Source: CAIWHR01 sp963734085
Lineage (GTDB): Bacteria; Pseudomonadota; Gammaproteobacteria; Burkholderiales; Casimicrobiaceae
NCBI GenBank assembly: GCA_963734085.1
Contig: CAVTFT010000010.1
Coordinates: 186,001 to 250,000 of the forward strand
Reading direction: 5' to 3'
Length of the DNA stretch: 64,000 bases
Shown one piece after another: positions 34,250-42,919 of the stretch; the first letter of the stretch is position 1, and each line of letters starts with the position of its first letter. The notes under the pieces were generated by a model. It did no database searches. It saw only the letters and a program-made list of their open reading frames with translations, and had not been told where the DNA came from. The position numbers and the translations under genes were made by a program.

Positions 34250-34340
34250 AAGCAGAATCCGGACGCGCAGCCCGCCACCACCCACGGCGGGGGCAGCGCC
34301 CCGAGGGGAGATCCCAGTGCGTCGCCCGGAGACCCGCGTG
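34250..34340 (+). ncRNA. Structured nrdA leader, possible riboswitch-like element
   Basis: Two GC hairpins share bases and so exclude each other: CCCGCC/GGCGGG (34271-34291) and GGGGC/GCCCC (34290-34302). AATCCGG (34256-34262) and GCCCGGAGACCCGC (34324-34337, close to the B12-box consensus) resemble parts of a cobalamin riboswitch. The canonical upstream and central segments are not seen, so identity is unproven. Confidence 0.3.
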
Positions 34341-34428
34341 AGCCAAGGCCTTGCGCGAAAGTGCCTGATCCGGGGCGAAACGCCCGGACCGCCGTTACAA
34401 CGACAAGATTTCGACAGGAGAGCACCCC

Positions 34429-37359
34429 ATGCAAGTCCAACGCGCTTCCACCGGCACGACGTCCCCGACCGCCAAGACCCCGATGGCCGGTGAGCCCGGA
34501 AGCGCCATGACCGCCGCGGTCGATCCGCGGTTCGCGCAGTACAAGGTGATCCGCCGCAACGGCGCCGTCGTGCCGTTCGAGCCGGCGAAGATCACCGTCG
34601 CGATGACCAAGGCGTTCCTCGCCGTCAACGGCGGCCAGGGCGCCGCGTCCGCGCGCGTGCGCGAGCAGGTGGTGAACCTCACCGACGCCGTCGTCGCCGC
34701 GCTGATGAAGCGCAAGCCCGAAGGCGGCGCGATCCACATCGAGGAAATCCAGGACCAGGTCGAGCTCGCGATGATGCGCGGCGGCGAGCACGAGGTCGCG
34801 CGCGCGTACGTGCTCTACCGCGAGCGCCGGGCGCAGGAGCGCGCGCAGGAAAAATCGGCGAAGGGCGGCAAGCCGCCGGCCGCCGAGATCATCGTCGTCG
34901 ACGAAGGCGTGTCGCGGCCGCTCGACCTCGAGCGCCTGACGCAGGTCGTCCGCGAATCGTGCGAAGGGCTCGCCGAAGTCGAACCGGAGCGGATCCTCAA
35001 GGCGACGCTGAAGGACCTCTACAACGGCGTGCCGATGGACGAGGTGCGCAAGTGCGTCGTGCTCGCCGCGCGCACGCTGATCGAAAAGGACCCCGCGTAC
35101 AGCTTCGTCACCGCGCGGCTTTTGCTCGACTCGATCCGCCACGAAGCCCTCGGCGAAGAGACCGCGCAGCACGACATGGACACGCGCTACGCGTCGTACT
35201 TCCCGCAGTTCGTCAAGCACGGGATCAAGATCGGACTCCTGAACGAAGCGCTGCTGCAGTACGACCTGCCGGCGCTGGGCGCGGCGCTCGTTCCCTCGCG
35301 CGACCTGCAGTTCGGCTACCTGGGACTGCAGACGCTCTACGACCGCTACTTTTTGGTCGACCAGTACGTCGGCGGTCGCCGCTTCGAGCTGCCGCAATGT
35401 TTCTTCATGCGCGTCGCGATGGGCCTCGCGCTGAACGAAGTCGACCGCGAAGCCCGCGCGATCGAGTTCTACAACGTGCTGTCGACGTTCGACTTCATGT
35501 CGAGCACGCCGACGCTCTTCAACTCCGGCACGCATCGCTCGCAGCTTTCGTCGTGCTATCTGACGACGGTGTCCGACGATCTCGACGGCATCTACGAGGC
35601 GATCAAGGAAAACGCGCTGCTGTCCAAATTCGCCGGCGGCCTCGGCAACGACTGGACCAACGTGCGCGCGATGGGCTCGCACATCAAAGGCACGAACGGC
35701 AAGTCGCAAGGCGTCGTGCCGTTTCTGAAGGTGGTGAACGACACCGCGGTCGCCGTCAACCAGGGCGGCAAGAGGAAGGGCGCTGTCTGCACCTATCTCG
35801 AGTCGTGGCACCTGGATATCGAGGAGTTCCTCGAGCTGCGCAAGAACACCGGCGACGACCGCCGCCGCACGCACGACATGAACACGGCGAACTGGATCCC
35901 GGACCTGTTCATGAAGCGCGTGATGGAAGGCGGCGACTGGACGCTCTTCTCGCCCTCAGACGTGCCGGACCTCCACGACAAATGGGGCAAGGCGTTCGAG
36001 GAGGCGTACGTCCGTTACGAGGACAAGGCCGCGCGCGGCGAGCTGAAGCTCTTCAAGAAGCTTCCGGCGGTGCAGCTCTGGCGCAAGATGCTCTCGATGC
36101 TGTTCGAGACGGGGCACCCGTGGATCACGTTCAAGGACGCGTGCAACGTCCGCTCGCCGCAGCAGCACATGGGCACCGTGCACAGCTCCAACCTGTGCAC
36201 CGAGATCACGCTCAACACCAGCGCCACCGAGATCGCCGTGTGCAATCTCGGGTCGATCAACCTGCTCGCGCACATGAAAAAGACCGACGCGGGTTACGAG
36301 CTCGATCACACCAAGCTGCAGCAGACGATCCGTACGGCCATGCGGATGTTGGACAACGTCATCGACATCAACTACTACGCGGTGGGCAAGGCCCGAACGT
36401 CGAACCTGAAGCACCGCCCGGTGGGCCTCGGCATCATGGGCTTCCAGGATTGCCTGCATCTGCTGCATACGCCGTACGCCTCGGACGAGGCGATGAAATT
36501 CGCCGATGCGTCGATGGAGGCCGTCTGCTACTACGCGTATCAGGCGTCGACGGAGCTGTCCGAGGAGCGCGGCCGCTATTCGTCGTACAAGGGCAGCCTG
36601 TGGGACCGCGGCATCCTCCCGCAGGACACGCTGAAGCTCCTGCGCGACGAGCGCGGCGGCTACGTCGAGATCGACGAGTCGGCGACGATGGACTGGAATG
36701 CGCTGCGTTCGCGCATCCGTATCCACGGCATGCGCAACTCGAACTGCATCGCCATCGCGCCGACGGCGACGATCTCCAACATCGTCGGCGTCGCGGCATC
36801 GATCGAGCCCGAGTACCAGAACATCTACGTGAAGTCGAACCTGTCGGGCGAGTTCACCGTGATCAACGACCACCTCGTCGCCGAGCTGAAAAAGCTCAAT
36901 CTGTGGGACGAGGTGATGGTCGCCGATCTCAAGTATTTCGACGGCTCGCTCGCCAAGATCGATCGGATCCCGCAGGAGCTCCGCACGCTCTACGCAACGG
37001 CGTTCGAAGTCGACGCCAAGTGGATCGTCGAAGCCGGCGCGCGGCGGCAGAAATGGATCGACCAGGCGCAGAGCCTGAACATCTACATGGCAGGTGCGTC
37101 GGGCAAGAAGCTCGACGACACGTACAAGCTCGCGTGGGTGCGCGGATTGAAGACCACGTATTACCTGCGCACGCTCGCGGCAACGTCGGCGGAAAAGTCG
37201 ACGGGCAAGGGGGGTGAGTTGAACGCGGTGTCCACGACCGGCGCGCATCTGGGCGCAGCGGCGACCGGCGCCGGCAGCAGGAATGCGAAGACGGTGGAGG
37301 TTGAAGCCGCGCCGAAGTTCTGCGCGATCGACGACCCCCACTGCGAGGCATGTCAATAG
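34429..37359 (+). CDS. nrdA: Class Ia ribonucleoside-diphosphate reductase, alpha subunit
   Basis: Reduces ribonucleoside diphosphates to deoxyribonucleotides. The protein is 976 residues. Two ATP-cone regions open it (YKVIRRNGAVVPFEPAKI near residue 38 and RPLDLERLTQVVRESCEGL near 163), as in pseudomonad and betaproteobacterial NrdA. The barrel has SSTPTLFNSGTHRSQLSSCYL, GGLGNDWTNVRA, NLCTEITLNTS and MRNSNCIAIAPTATIS. The C-terminal redox pair is CEAC in DDPHCEACQ. AGGAG lies 8 bases before the ATG. NrdR and sigma70 sites precede it. Confidence 0.98.
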   Translation: MQVQRASTGTTSPTAKTPMAGEPGSAMTAAVDPRFAQYKVIRRNGAVVPFEPAKITVAMTKAFLAVNGGQGAASARVREQVVNLTDAVVAALMKRKPEGGAIHIEEIQDQVELAMMRGGEHEVARAYVLYRERRAQERAQEKSAKGGKPPAAEIIVVDEGVSRPLDLERLTQVVRESCEGLAEVEPERILKATLKDLYNGVPMDEVRKCVVLAARTLIEKDPAYSFVTARLLLDSIRHEALGEETAQHDMDTRYASYFPQFVKHGIKIGLLNEALLQYDLPALGAALVPSRDLQFGYLGLQTLYDRYFLVDQYVGGRRFELPQCFFMRVAMGLALNEVDREARAIEFYNVLSTFDFMSSTPTLFNSGTHRSQLSSCYLTTVSDDLDGIYEAIKENALLSKFAGGLGNDWTNVRAMGSHIKGTNGKSQGVVPFLKVVNDTAVAVNQGGKRKGAVCTYLESWHLDIEEFLELRKNTGDDRRRTHDMNTANWIPDLFMKRVMEGGDWTLFSPSDVPDLHDKWGKAFEEAYVRYEDKAARGELKLFKKLPAVQLWRKMLSMLFETGHPWITFKDACNVRSPQQHMGTVHSSNLCTEITLNTSATEIAVCNLGSINLLAHMKKTDAGYELDHTKLQQTIRTAMRMLDNVIDINYYAVGKARTSNLKHRPVGLGIMGFQDCLHLLHTPYASDEAMKFADASMEAVCYYAYQASTELSEERGRYSSYKGSLWDRGILPQDTLKLLRDERGGYVEIDESATMDWNALRSRIRIHGMRNSNCIAIAPTATISNIVGVAASIEPEYQNIYVKSNLSGEFTVINDHLVAELKKLNLWDEVMVADLKYFDGSLAKIDRIPQELRTLYATAFEVDAKWIVEAGARRQKWIDQAQSLNIYMAGASGKKLDDTYKLAWVRGLKTTYYLRTLAATSAEKSTGKGGELNAVSTTGAHLGAAATGAGSRNAKTVEVEAAPKFCAIDDPHCEACQ

Positions 37360-37468
37360 AAAGGATATCGATCACGCAGCCGAATATCGCGGCAGGCCCG
37401 CAGGACGTCACAGACGGGCCCCGCGCGAGGAACGAAGCGCCCCGCATACCCGGACAGGAGGGCACGCG

Positions 37469-37651
37469 ATGAACGCAAAGATCGACAAGTGGGAGTCCTA
37501 CACCGACAAGACGGGTCGGCGCCATTGGCGCTGGCCCGCGGCGATCCAGACGACCGCCGCACGTGTTGTCGACACCGAGGACCACGACGACGCCATGGCT
37601 CCGCGCTGGCAGCAGCCGGAGCTCGCGGTGGAATCGGGCCAGGGGGACTAA
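37469..37651 (+). CDS. 60-residue protein between nrdA and nrdB
   Basis: Starts MNAKIDKWESYTDKTGRRHW, continues RWPAAIQTTAARVVDTEDHD and is acidic at the end. AGGAGG lies 7 bases before the ATG, so translation is likely. The first 25 residues read like a short beta-hairpin with aromatic residues (WESYTDKTGRRHWRW). I recognise no family with confidence. Its position inside the reductase operon suggests a linked role or a hitchhiking gene. Confidence 0.65.
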   Translation: MNAKIDKWESYTDKTGRRHWRWPAAIQTTAARVVDTEDHDDAMAPRWQQPELAVESGQGD

Positions 37652-37779
37652 CGGAGCAGTTCGGCGCGCGCCGGAGCATCGGTTGCGTGCCCCACAGGAC
37701 CGCGGGCAGCGGCGCGCCGGAACATCGGCGCTTCGATACGTCCGCGGAGCGTTCGTCAACCTGCCTAGAGGAGGCCGAT

Positions 37780-38043
37780 TTGGCCCGTTACGAGCATGTG
37801 CAGCGGCATGTCATCGAAGCGCGGTACCTCGGAGACTACAAGGTCTGGCTGGAATTCAACGATGGACGGAAAGGCGTGGTGGACCTGTCGGACGATCTGT
37901 ACGGCGAGAACTTCGAGCCGTTGCGCGACAAGGACCGCTTCGCCGAATTTTTTCTGGACTACGGGCTCGCGACGATCGCCTGGCATCACGGCGTCGATTT
38001 CGCGCCCGATTATCTCTACGAGAAATTGAGCGCGATGCACTGA
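37780..38043 (+). CDS. DUF2442 protein
   Basis: An 87-residue protein starting at TTG 37780, chosen because AGAGGAGG lies 6 bases upstream. It reads VIEARYLGDYKVWLEFNDG, GVVDLSDDLYGENFEPLRD and TIAWHHGVDFAPDYLYE, the standard DUF2442 fold. DUF2442 genes often pair with DUF4160 genes in toxin-antitoxin-like modules, but no DUF4160 partner is present. It is the third gene between the nrd promoter and nrdB. Confidence 0.88.
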   Translation: MARYEHVQRHVIEARYLGDYKVWLEFNDGRKGVVDLSDDLYGENFEPLRDKDRFAEFFLDYGLATIAWHHGVDFAPDYLYEKLSAMH

Positions 38044-38060
38044 CGAACTCAGCCCTCTGG

Positions 38061-38127
38061 CCCTCTCCCCCTGACGCGGGGCGAGGGAAATGCGGTTTTC
38101 CCCCTCGCCCCGCTTGCGGGGAGAGGG
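38061..38127. repeat. Long inverted repeat before nrdB (CCCTCTCCCC type)
   Basis: Arms 38061-38087 and 38101-38127 are near-complementary (CCCTCTCCCC ... GGGGCGAGGG and CCCTCGCCCC ... GGGGAGAGGG) around a 13-base loop. This sequence type is a familiar dispersed intergenic hairpin in GC-rich proteobacteria. Lying in the nrdA-nrdB transcript, it could attenuate or stabilise the nrdB portion. Confidence 0.6.
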
Positions 38128-38204
38128 TTGGGGTGAGAGGAAATTTCGAGATGAACAACGCGCATCGCGCCTCAATCTAAAAGAATGCAGCACCGGAGAA
38201 GACC

Positions 38205-39386
38205 ATGCTGAACTTCGACGACGACCTCGCCCCTGCCGCGCAGCCGCGCCTGCAGCCGGCCACGCCCGAGACGATGGAAAATCTGAGCGGCGGCATCCTC
38301 TCGCCTCAGTTTTCGCGGGAACCCGTGCACGACTTGGACGTCGAGCGCCAGGCGATGGCCAACGGCTTTCGCCGCGTGCAGATGGAGGACAAGCGCGTCA
38401 TCAACGGCTCGTCCGACGTCAACCAGCTCGTGCCGTTCAAGTACCGCTGGGCGTGGGAGAAGTACCTCGCCGCCTGCGCCAACCACTGGATGCCGCAGGA
38501 AGTGAACATGCAGCGCGACATCGAGCTGTGGAAGAACCCGAACGGCCTGACCGACGACGAGCGCCTGATCGTCAAGCGCAACCTCGGCTTCTTCGTCACC
38601 GCCGACAGTTTGGCCGCCAACAACATCGTGCTCGGCACCTATCGCCACATCTCGGCGCCCGAGTGCCGGCAGTACCTGCTGCGCCAGGCGTTCGAGGAGG
38701 CGATCCACACGCACGCCTACCAGTACATCGTCGAGAGCCTGGGCCTGGACGAAGCGGAGATCTTCAACGCGTACCACGAGATCAAGTCGATCCGCGACAA
38801 GGACGAGTTCCTGATCCCCTACATCGACGTGCTCACCAATCCGCTGTTCAAGACCGGCACGCCCGAAGCCGACCGCGCGCTATTGAAGAGCCTGATCGTC
38901 TTCGCCTGCATCATGGAGGGCCTCTTCTTCTACGTCGGCTTCGTGCAGATCCTGGCGATGGGGCGCCAGAACAAGATGACGGGCTCGAGCGAGCAGTACC
39001 AGTACATCCTGCGCGACGAGTCGATGCACTGCAATTTCGGCATCGACCTCATCAACACGATCAAGATGGAAAACCCGCACCTGTGGACGCCGGAGTTCCG
39101 CGAGGAGATCCGTGCGCTGATGAAGCGCGGCGTCGAGCTCGAGTACGCTTACGCCGAGGACACGATGCCGCGCGGCGTGCTGGGATTGAATGCCACGATG
39201 TTCAAGGAATACCTGCGCTTCATCGCCAACCGCCGCTGCCAGCAGATCGGCGTCGATGCTTTGTTTGACAAGGCGGATAACCCGTTCCCGTGGATGGCGG
39301 AGATGATCGATCTCAAGAAGGAGAAGAACTTCTTCGAGACGCGGGTCACTGAATACCAGACGGGTGGGGCGTTGAGCTGGGATTGA
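38205..39386 (+). CDS. nrdB: Class Ia ribonucleoside-diphosphate reductase, beta subunit
   Basis: Carries the di-iron tyrosyl radical used by NrdA. It is 393 residues. Iron ligands and radical Tyr are visible in FEEAIHTHAYQYI (Glu, His and Tyr with ExxHxxxY spacing) and ILRDESMHCNFGID (Glu and His). TADSLAANNIVLG and MEGLFFYVGFVQI are in place. The C-terminal NrdA-binding tail ends TGGALSWD. It is 818 bases downstream of nrdA's end, with two small genes between. Confidence 0.97.
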   Translation: MLNFDDDLAPAAQPRLQPATPETMENLSGGILSPQFSREPVHDLDVERQAMANGFRRVQMEDKRVINGSSDVNQLVPFKYRWAWEKYLAACANHWMPQEVNMQRDIELWKNPNGLTDDERLIVKRNLGFFVTADSLAANNIVLGTYRHISAPECRQYLLRQAFEEAIHTHAYQYIVESLGLDEAEIFNAYHEIKSIRDKDEFLIPYIDVLTNPLFKTGTPEADRALLKSLIVFACIMEGLFFYVGFVQILAMGRQNKMTGSSEQYQYILRDESMHCNFGIDLINTIKMENPHLWTPEFREEIRALMKRGVELEYAYAEDTMPRGVLGLNATMFKEYLRFIANRRCQQIGVDALFDKADNPFPWMAEMIDLKKEKNFFETRVTEYQTGGALSWD

Positions 39387-39570
39387 GCGTACAGCCGTCA
39401 CTTGGCACTTCATCTGCGGCACGCAAGCGTGAGGAAGGCGCGCAATAAGTAGTGTCCTAGACGACTTTCTAACGATGGCAATCGAGAGGCGCTCGGCCGC
39501 TCTCTGCCTCCCGCCAACTCGCCATTACCCTCCTGCTATTCGCTCGATCGCTTCCGCGGTCGCGCCCCTC

Positions 39571-39876
39571 TCACGGAAACGGGCGGAGCCTGATCTCGAC
39601 CCGGCAGCCGACGACGAGCGCGTAGTTTTCGATCGTCGCGAGCCTCGGCCTGTGGTCCGTTGCGTTCTCCAGCCGCGAAATGGCGCTCTTGGTCGTGCCC
39701 ATCCTTGCCGCGACCTGTTCCTGGGTGAGTCCGGCGCGAAAGCGTGCCGCGATGAGTTCCCTTATCACCCGATGAAGGTCTCTGTCCGCGTTGCGCCTGC
39801 GCGAACCGGTGACACCCCTGGCTCGCTTGGACCGCCGATTCGCTTGCTGAATCGAATGCTCGGAAGGAAGAATCAC
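39571..39876 (-). CDS. XRE-family helix-turn-helix regulator (orphan antitoxin-like)
   Basis: A 101-residue DNA-binding protein. The basic N-terminus has RRSKRARGVTGSRRRNADRD. The XRE helix-turn-helix is FRAGLTQEQVAARMGTTKSAISRLENA, and the end is ATIENYALVVGCRVEIRLRPF. It is typical of HigA/antitoxin regulators. No RelE/HigB-type toxin gene lies next to it. The GTG at 39876 lacks a good ribosome-binding site, so the true start may be an internal codon. Two palindromic operators lie upstream. Confidence 0.85.
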   Translation of the reverse strand: MILPSEHSIQQANRRSKRARGVTGSRRRNADRDLHRVIRELIAARFRAGLTQEQVAARMGTTKSAISRLENATDHRPRLATIENYALVVGCRVEIRLRPFP

Positions 39877-39911
39877 GACTGGAGCGATGTGGTGGTAGTT
39901 TGCGAAGTTGA

Positions 39912-39966
39912 GTTAGCATTACTGCTAACCTGATTGCCTCTAGAACGAATTAGCAGTAATGCTAAC
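39912..39966. promoter_or_regulatory. Two palindromic operators of the XRE regulator
   Basis: Site 1 is GTTAGCA-TTAC-TGCTAAC (39912-39929). Site 2 is TTAGCA-GTAA-TGCTAA (39950-39965). The sites are nearly identical palindromes in inverse orientation, 38 bases apart. They sit upstream of the XRE gene and about 95 bases before the amidohydrolase, so one repressor could control both directions. Confidence 0.75.
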
Positions 39967-40059
39967 TTGGACGCAAGAACATGTCCCTCGGTCGTTCGGC
40001 CGAGTCGTAGCCGGAAAGAAGCGGGGTCAGACTCGACTAGGTCTTGACTGCGAGTTCCT

Positions 40060-40893
40060 ATGACGTCCGCCCCCATGCTCAAAGTCCCATCAGGATCGTG
40101 CGACTGCCACGTGCACGTCTACGACGATCGCTATCGCGTCGATCCCAGATGGACGGTCCCGCCGCCGAAGGCGCCGGCCGCAGCCTATAAGCAGGTCCAA
40201 TGCGAGCTCGGGCTCCAGCGCGTGGTGGTGGTCCAGCCCAATGCGTATGGATTCGACAATCATTGCACGGTCGACGCCATCGCGGACCTCGGACCGCAGG
40301 CGCGCGGGATCGCGATCATCGCATCCAACATCGCCGACGCCGATTTGCTGCGGCTTCACGCGGCCGGCGTCCGGGGCGCGCGCTGCCACGTGCTCCCCAA
40401 TCCGTTCGTGGCGTGGGACGACGTACCAAAGATCGCCAGGCGCGTCGCGGAGCTCGGCTGGCACGTGCAGGTGCAGTCGGACGGACGCGATCTGCAGCGA
40501 CACGAAGCGCTGCTGCGTGAATTGCCCACCGAGGTCGTCATCGACCACAACGGCAAGTTCCTGGAGCCCGTGCCGCCGGAGCATCCCGGGTTCCGGACGC
40601 TCTTGCGCCTGCTCGATACGGGCCGCTGCTGGGTCAAGCTGTCGGCGCCGTACGAAACGTCGAAGACCGGCGCGCCGCGCTACGAGGACGTGAGTGTTCT
40701 GGCGCGCGCGCTCGTCAAGCACAATCCGGAGCGCTGCGTCTGGGCGAGCAACTGGCCGCATCCGGGCCAGAAAGTGGTGCCCTCCAACGCGAACATGCTC
40801 GACCTGTTGCTCGACTGGGCGCCGGATGAAGGCACGCGGACGCGGATCCTGGTCGACAATCCTGCGCGGCTTTACGGCTTCGAACCAACATAG
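40060..40893 (+). CDS. Amidohydrolase-2 family metal-dependent hydrolase
   Basis: A 277-residue TIM-barrel hydrolase of the 2-pyrone-4,6-dicarboxylate lactonase-like group. It has CDCHVHVYDDRY (N-terminal metal-binding HxH), VVVQPNAYGFDN, GVRGARCHVLPN, VIDHNGKFLEP and the ending CVWASNWPHPG, which carries the last catalytic Asp position as Asn in SNWPHP. That substitution is common in this subgroup. The substrate is unknown, possibly a lactone. It shares the XRE operator region. Confidence 0.9.
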   Translation: MTSAPMLKVPSGSCDCHVHVYDDRYRVDPRWTVPPPKAPAAAYKQVQCELGLQRVVVVQPNAYGFDNHCTVDAIADLGPQARGIAIIASNIADADLLRLHAAGVRGARCHVLPNPFVAWDDVPKIARRVAELGWHVQVQSDGRDLQRHEALLRELPTEVVIDHNGKFLEPVPPEHPGFRTLLRLLDTGRCWVKLSAPYETSKTGAPRYEDVSVLARALVKHNPERCVWASNWPHPGQKVVPSNANMLDLLLDWAPDEGTRTRILVDNPARLYGFEPT

Positions 40894-40901
40894 GTGAACG
40901 G

Positions 40902-42170
40902 ATGGAATCCTCCGTCGGACCGCTCGACACACGGCACCGCCCTCGGCAATTCTCCACGCTGCTCGCGATCGCGGCGGTGTTGTGCTGCAGCGCCGCCGTT
41001 GCCGGCCTCACCGAAGGCCTCGATGCGCTGCGCAAGAACGATTACGCGACCGCGGTAAAGGAACTGCGGCCGCTGGCCGAGCGCGGTGATGCCGAAGCCC
41101 AGTATCGAATCGGGTTGATGTACGAGTTCGGCAAAGGCTATCCGCAGGACAAGGCGCAGGGCATCGTCTGGTTCAAGAAATCGGCGGCTCAGAACAACAC
41201 CGCCGCGCAGCATGAGCTCGGGGTCATCTATGCCACCGGCGACGGCGTGAAGCAGGACGACGCGCAAGCCGTCACGTGGTTCCAGAAGGCGGCCACGCTC
41301 GGCAATGCGTCGGCGCAGTACAACCTGGGGCTGCTGTACGCCAAGGGTCAGGGCGTGAAGGTGGACAATGCGCAGGCGATCGCCTGGTGGCGCAAGTCGG
41401 CGGCGCAGGGGTATGCAGGCGCGCAGTTCAAGCTGGGCGTCGCGTACGAGAACGGCGAAGGCGTCGACAAGGATCCCGTTCTCGCACTCGCCAGCTACGC
41501 GATCGCCGCGCGCGGCGGCAACAAGGAGTACCTCGAATACCGGGACGACGTCGCGAAGCAGCTCACGCAAGAACAACGGCGGGCCGGCCTTGCGTTGGCC
41601 GACGCGTGGACAGTCGGCCAGCCGATGCCGTCAAACGCCAGTGCATCTGGCGCGGCGTCAGGCGCATCCGCGGCTGCCGGCGCCCCCACGAAAACGCGAT
41701 GCTCGGCGACCGGAACGATGGGCGGCGAGAAATTCGCGGCGACCAACTGTGTCGCGTCGCTGTACGGCGATCAGCACAGTGTCGCGATCTGGTTCAACGA
41801 AGACCCCATCACGCCGCAGGAAGCCGAGAGCTTTCAGACGTCGTCCTACGCCGATGGTGCGAAGGGCGGCAAGCAGCGCACGATGGCGATCATCATGTTC
41901 TGCCCGGGCGGAGGCAAGGAGACGGCCTCCGCGGCTGCGGTCAAATCGATCGACCTCAACACGAACCACGCCAAGTCGGCGCTGGCGGGCGTGCAGTGGG
42001 TGGTCGAATCGCCCAAGGACTTCAAGGTCGAGAAGATGACCGGTGACGTCAAGCCCGGCGGCACGCTGTCCGGAAAGATCGTCGGCGGCCGCGACAAGAC
42101 GGCGTTCACATTCGACTTCGAATTGACCCTGCCCGCCAAGGATGCTTCGGCGGGAATGACTTGCAAGTAG
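40902..42170 (+). CDS. Sel1-repeat periplasmic protein
   Basis: A 422-residue protein with a signal peptide (LLAIAAVLCCSAAVAG). About four to five Sel1/TPR-like repeats follow (AEAQYRIGLMYEFGKGYPQD, AAQHELGVIYATGDGVKQDD, SAQYNLGLLYAKGQGVKVD, GAQFKLGVAYENGEGVDKD). An Ala/Ser linker leads to a C-terminal beta domain with two Cys pairs. Sel1 repeats mediate protein contacts. AGGTGAACGG precedes the ATG, and it follows the amidohydrolase by 8 bases, so the two may be co-transcribed. Confidence 0.88.
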   Translation: MESSVGPLDTRHRPRQFSTLLAIAAVLCCSAAVAGLTEGLDALRKNDYATAVKELRPLAERGDAEAQYRIGLMYEFGKGYPQDKAQGIVWFKKSAAQNNTAAQHELGVIYATGDGVKQDDAQAVTWFQKAATLGNASAQYNLGLLYAKGQGVKVDNAQAIAWWRKSAAQGYAGAQFKLGVAYENGEGVDKDPVLALASYAIAARGGNKEYLEYRDDVAKQLTQEQRRAGLALADAWTVGQPMPSNASASGAASGASAAAGAPTKTRCSATGTMGGEKFAATNCVASLYGDQHSVAIWFNEDPITPQEAESFQTSSYADGAKGGKQRTMAIIMFCPGGGKETASAAAVKSIDLNTNHAKSALAGVQWVVESPKDFKVEKMTGDVKPGGTLSGKIVGGRDKTAFTFDFELTLPAKDASAGMTCK

Positions 42171-42198
42171 CCGCCGCCCACTGCGATCGAGCGCCGAA

Positions 42199-42888
42199 CT
42201 ATTCCTTGTTCAAGTAGTGTTTTTCGAGGAATTCGGACCTGAAATTTTGTGGCGGTGTGACAATGTCCGGCCGGCCCTCTGGCGTGAAGTCCATGAGATT
42301 CCAATACGGCCACACCGTGTCGACATGATTTCCCGGCAGTTCGGTTCCCCAGAAATGAAGAATCTTTCCACCCTGCTTCCGGAATACGTGCATCACCGGC
42401 CATTGCATGTCATCGGAGTCTCCCTGGCACTTGTAATCGGCCTGATACTCAGAGTCGAATCCGGAAACCAGCGCAATCTGCGACCATCCACGTTGTTTGG
42501 CCCACGCATTGATTCGATCGGCCGGGGCCTTGGCAATGGCGACAAACGCGGCGTCTCGAGTGACCTGATACGAGCTTCGATCAAACCCGTCGACCAGCGA
42601 CGTACAGGAAGGACAGGGCTTGTCCCAGCTCGGACCGTACATCCATGAGTAGAGCAGCAGCGTGTTCTTGTCTGCAAACAGCTCGGAGAATTTCACATGC
42701 TTCCCTACTTTCCCATCGTTGGCCCATTGGAAGACGTAGTCCTCTTTCAACTGGCCGCCGCGAGGGAGTTTGCGGCGTTTTTCTGCCACGGCTTTTACTT
42801 TGTCGACCAGCTCCTGTTCGTCTTTGAGCAATGCGTCGCGCGCATCGCGATACTCCCTGCTTTCGTTTGGATAGCGTAGTTCACTCAT
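42199..42888 (-). CDS. DUF899 thioredoxin-like protein
   Basis: A 229-residue protein of the DUF899 family, distant relatives of peroxiredoxin/thioredoxin. It begins with a helical stretch (ARDALLKDEQELVDKVKAV) and has KHVKFSELFADKNTLLLYSWMYG, PSWDKPCPSCTSLVDGF with a CPSC motif, and the C-terminal HFWGTELPGNHVDTVWPYWNLMD. Redox function is inferred. It is the last gene of the ArsR-led operon. Confidence 0.92.
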   Translation of the reverse strand: MSELRYPNESREYRDARDALLKDEQELVDKVKAVAEKRRKLPRGGQLKEDYVFQWANDGKVGKHVKFSELFADKNTLLLYSWMYGPSWDKPCPSCTSLVDGFDRSSYQVTRDAAFVAIAKAPADRINAWAKQRGWSQIALVSGFDSEYQADYKCQGDSDDMQWPVMHVFRKQGGKILHFWGTELPGNHVDTVWPYWNLMDFTPEGRPDIVTPPQNFRSEFLEKHYLNKE

Positions 42889-42919
42889 GTTCGTCTCCTC
42901 TTTGAAACAGGATGAAACG

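Noticed and set aside
34250..34340. Calling a complete cobalamin riboswitch in the nrdA leader
   Set aside because: Only two motif fragments are seen, and the canonical upstream and central segments are absent. It is kept as a structured leader with low confidence.
40023..40037. GGGGTCAGACTCGAC motif before the amidohydrolase
   Set aside because: It resembles a sequence seen near REP-type elements in other proteobacteria, but there is only one copy here and no transposase, so I do not annotate it.
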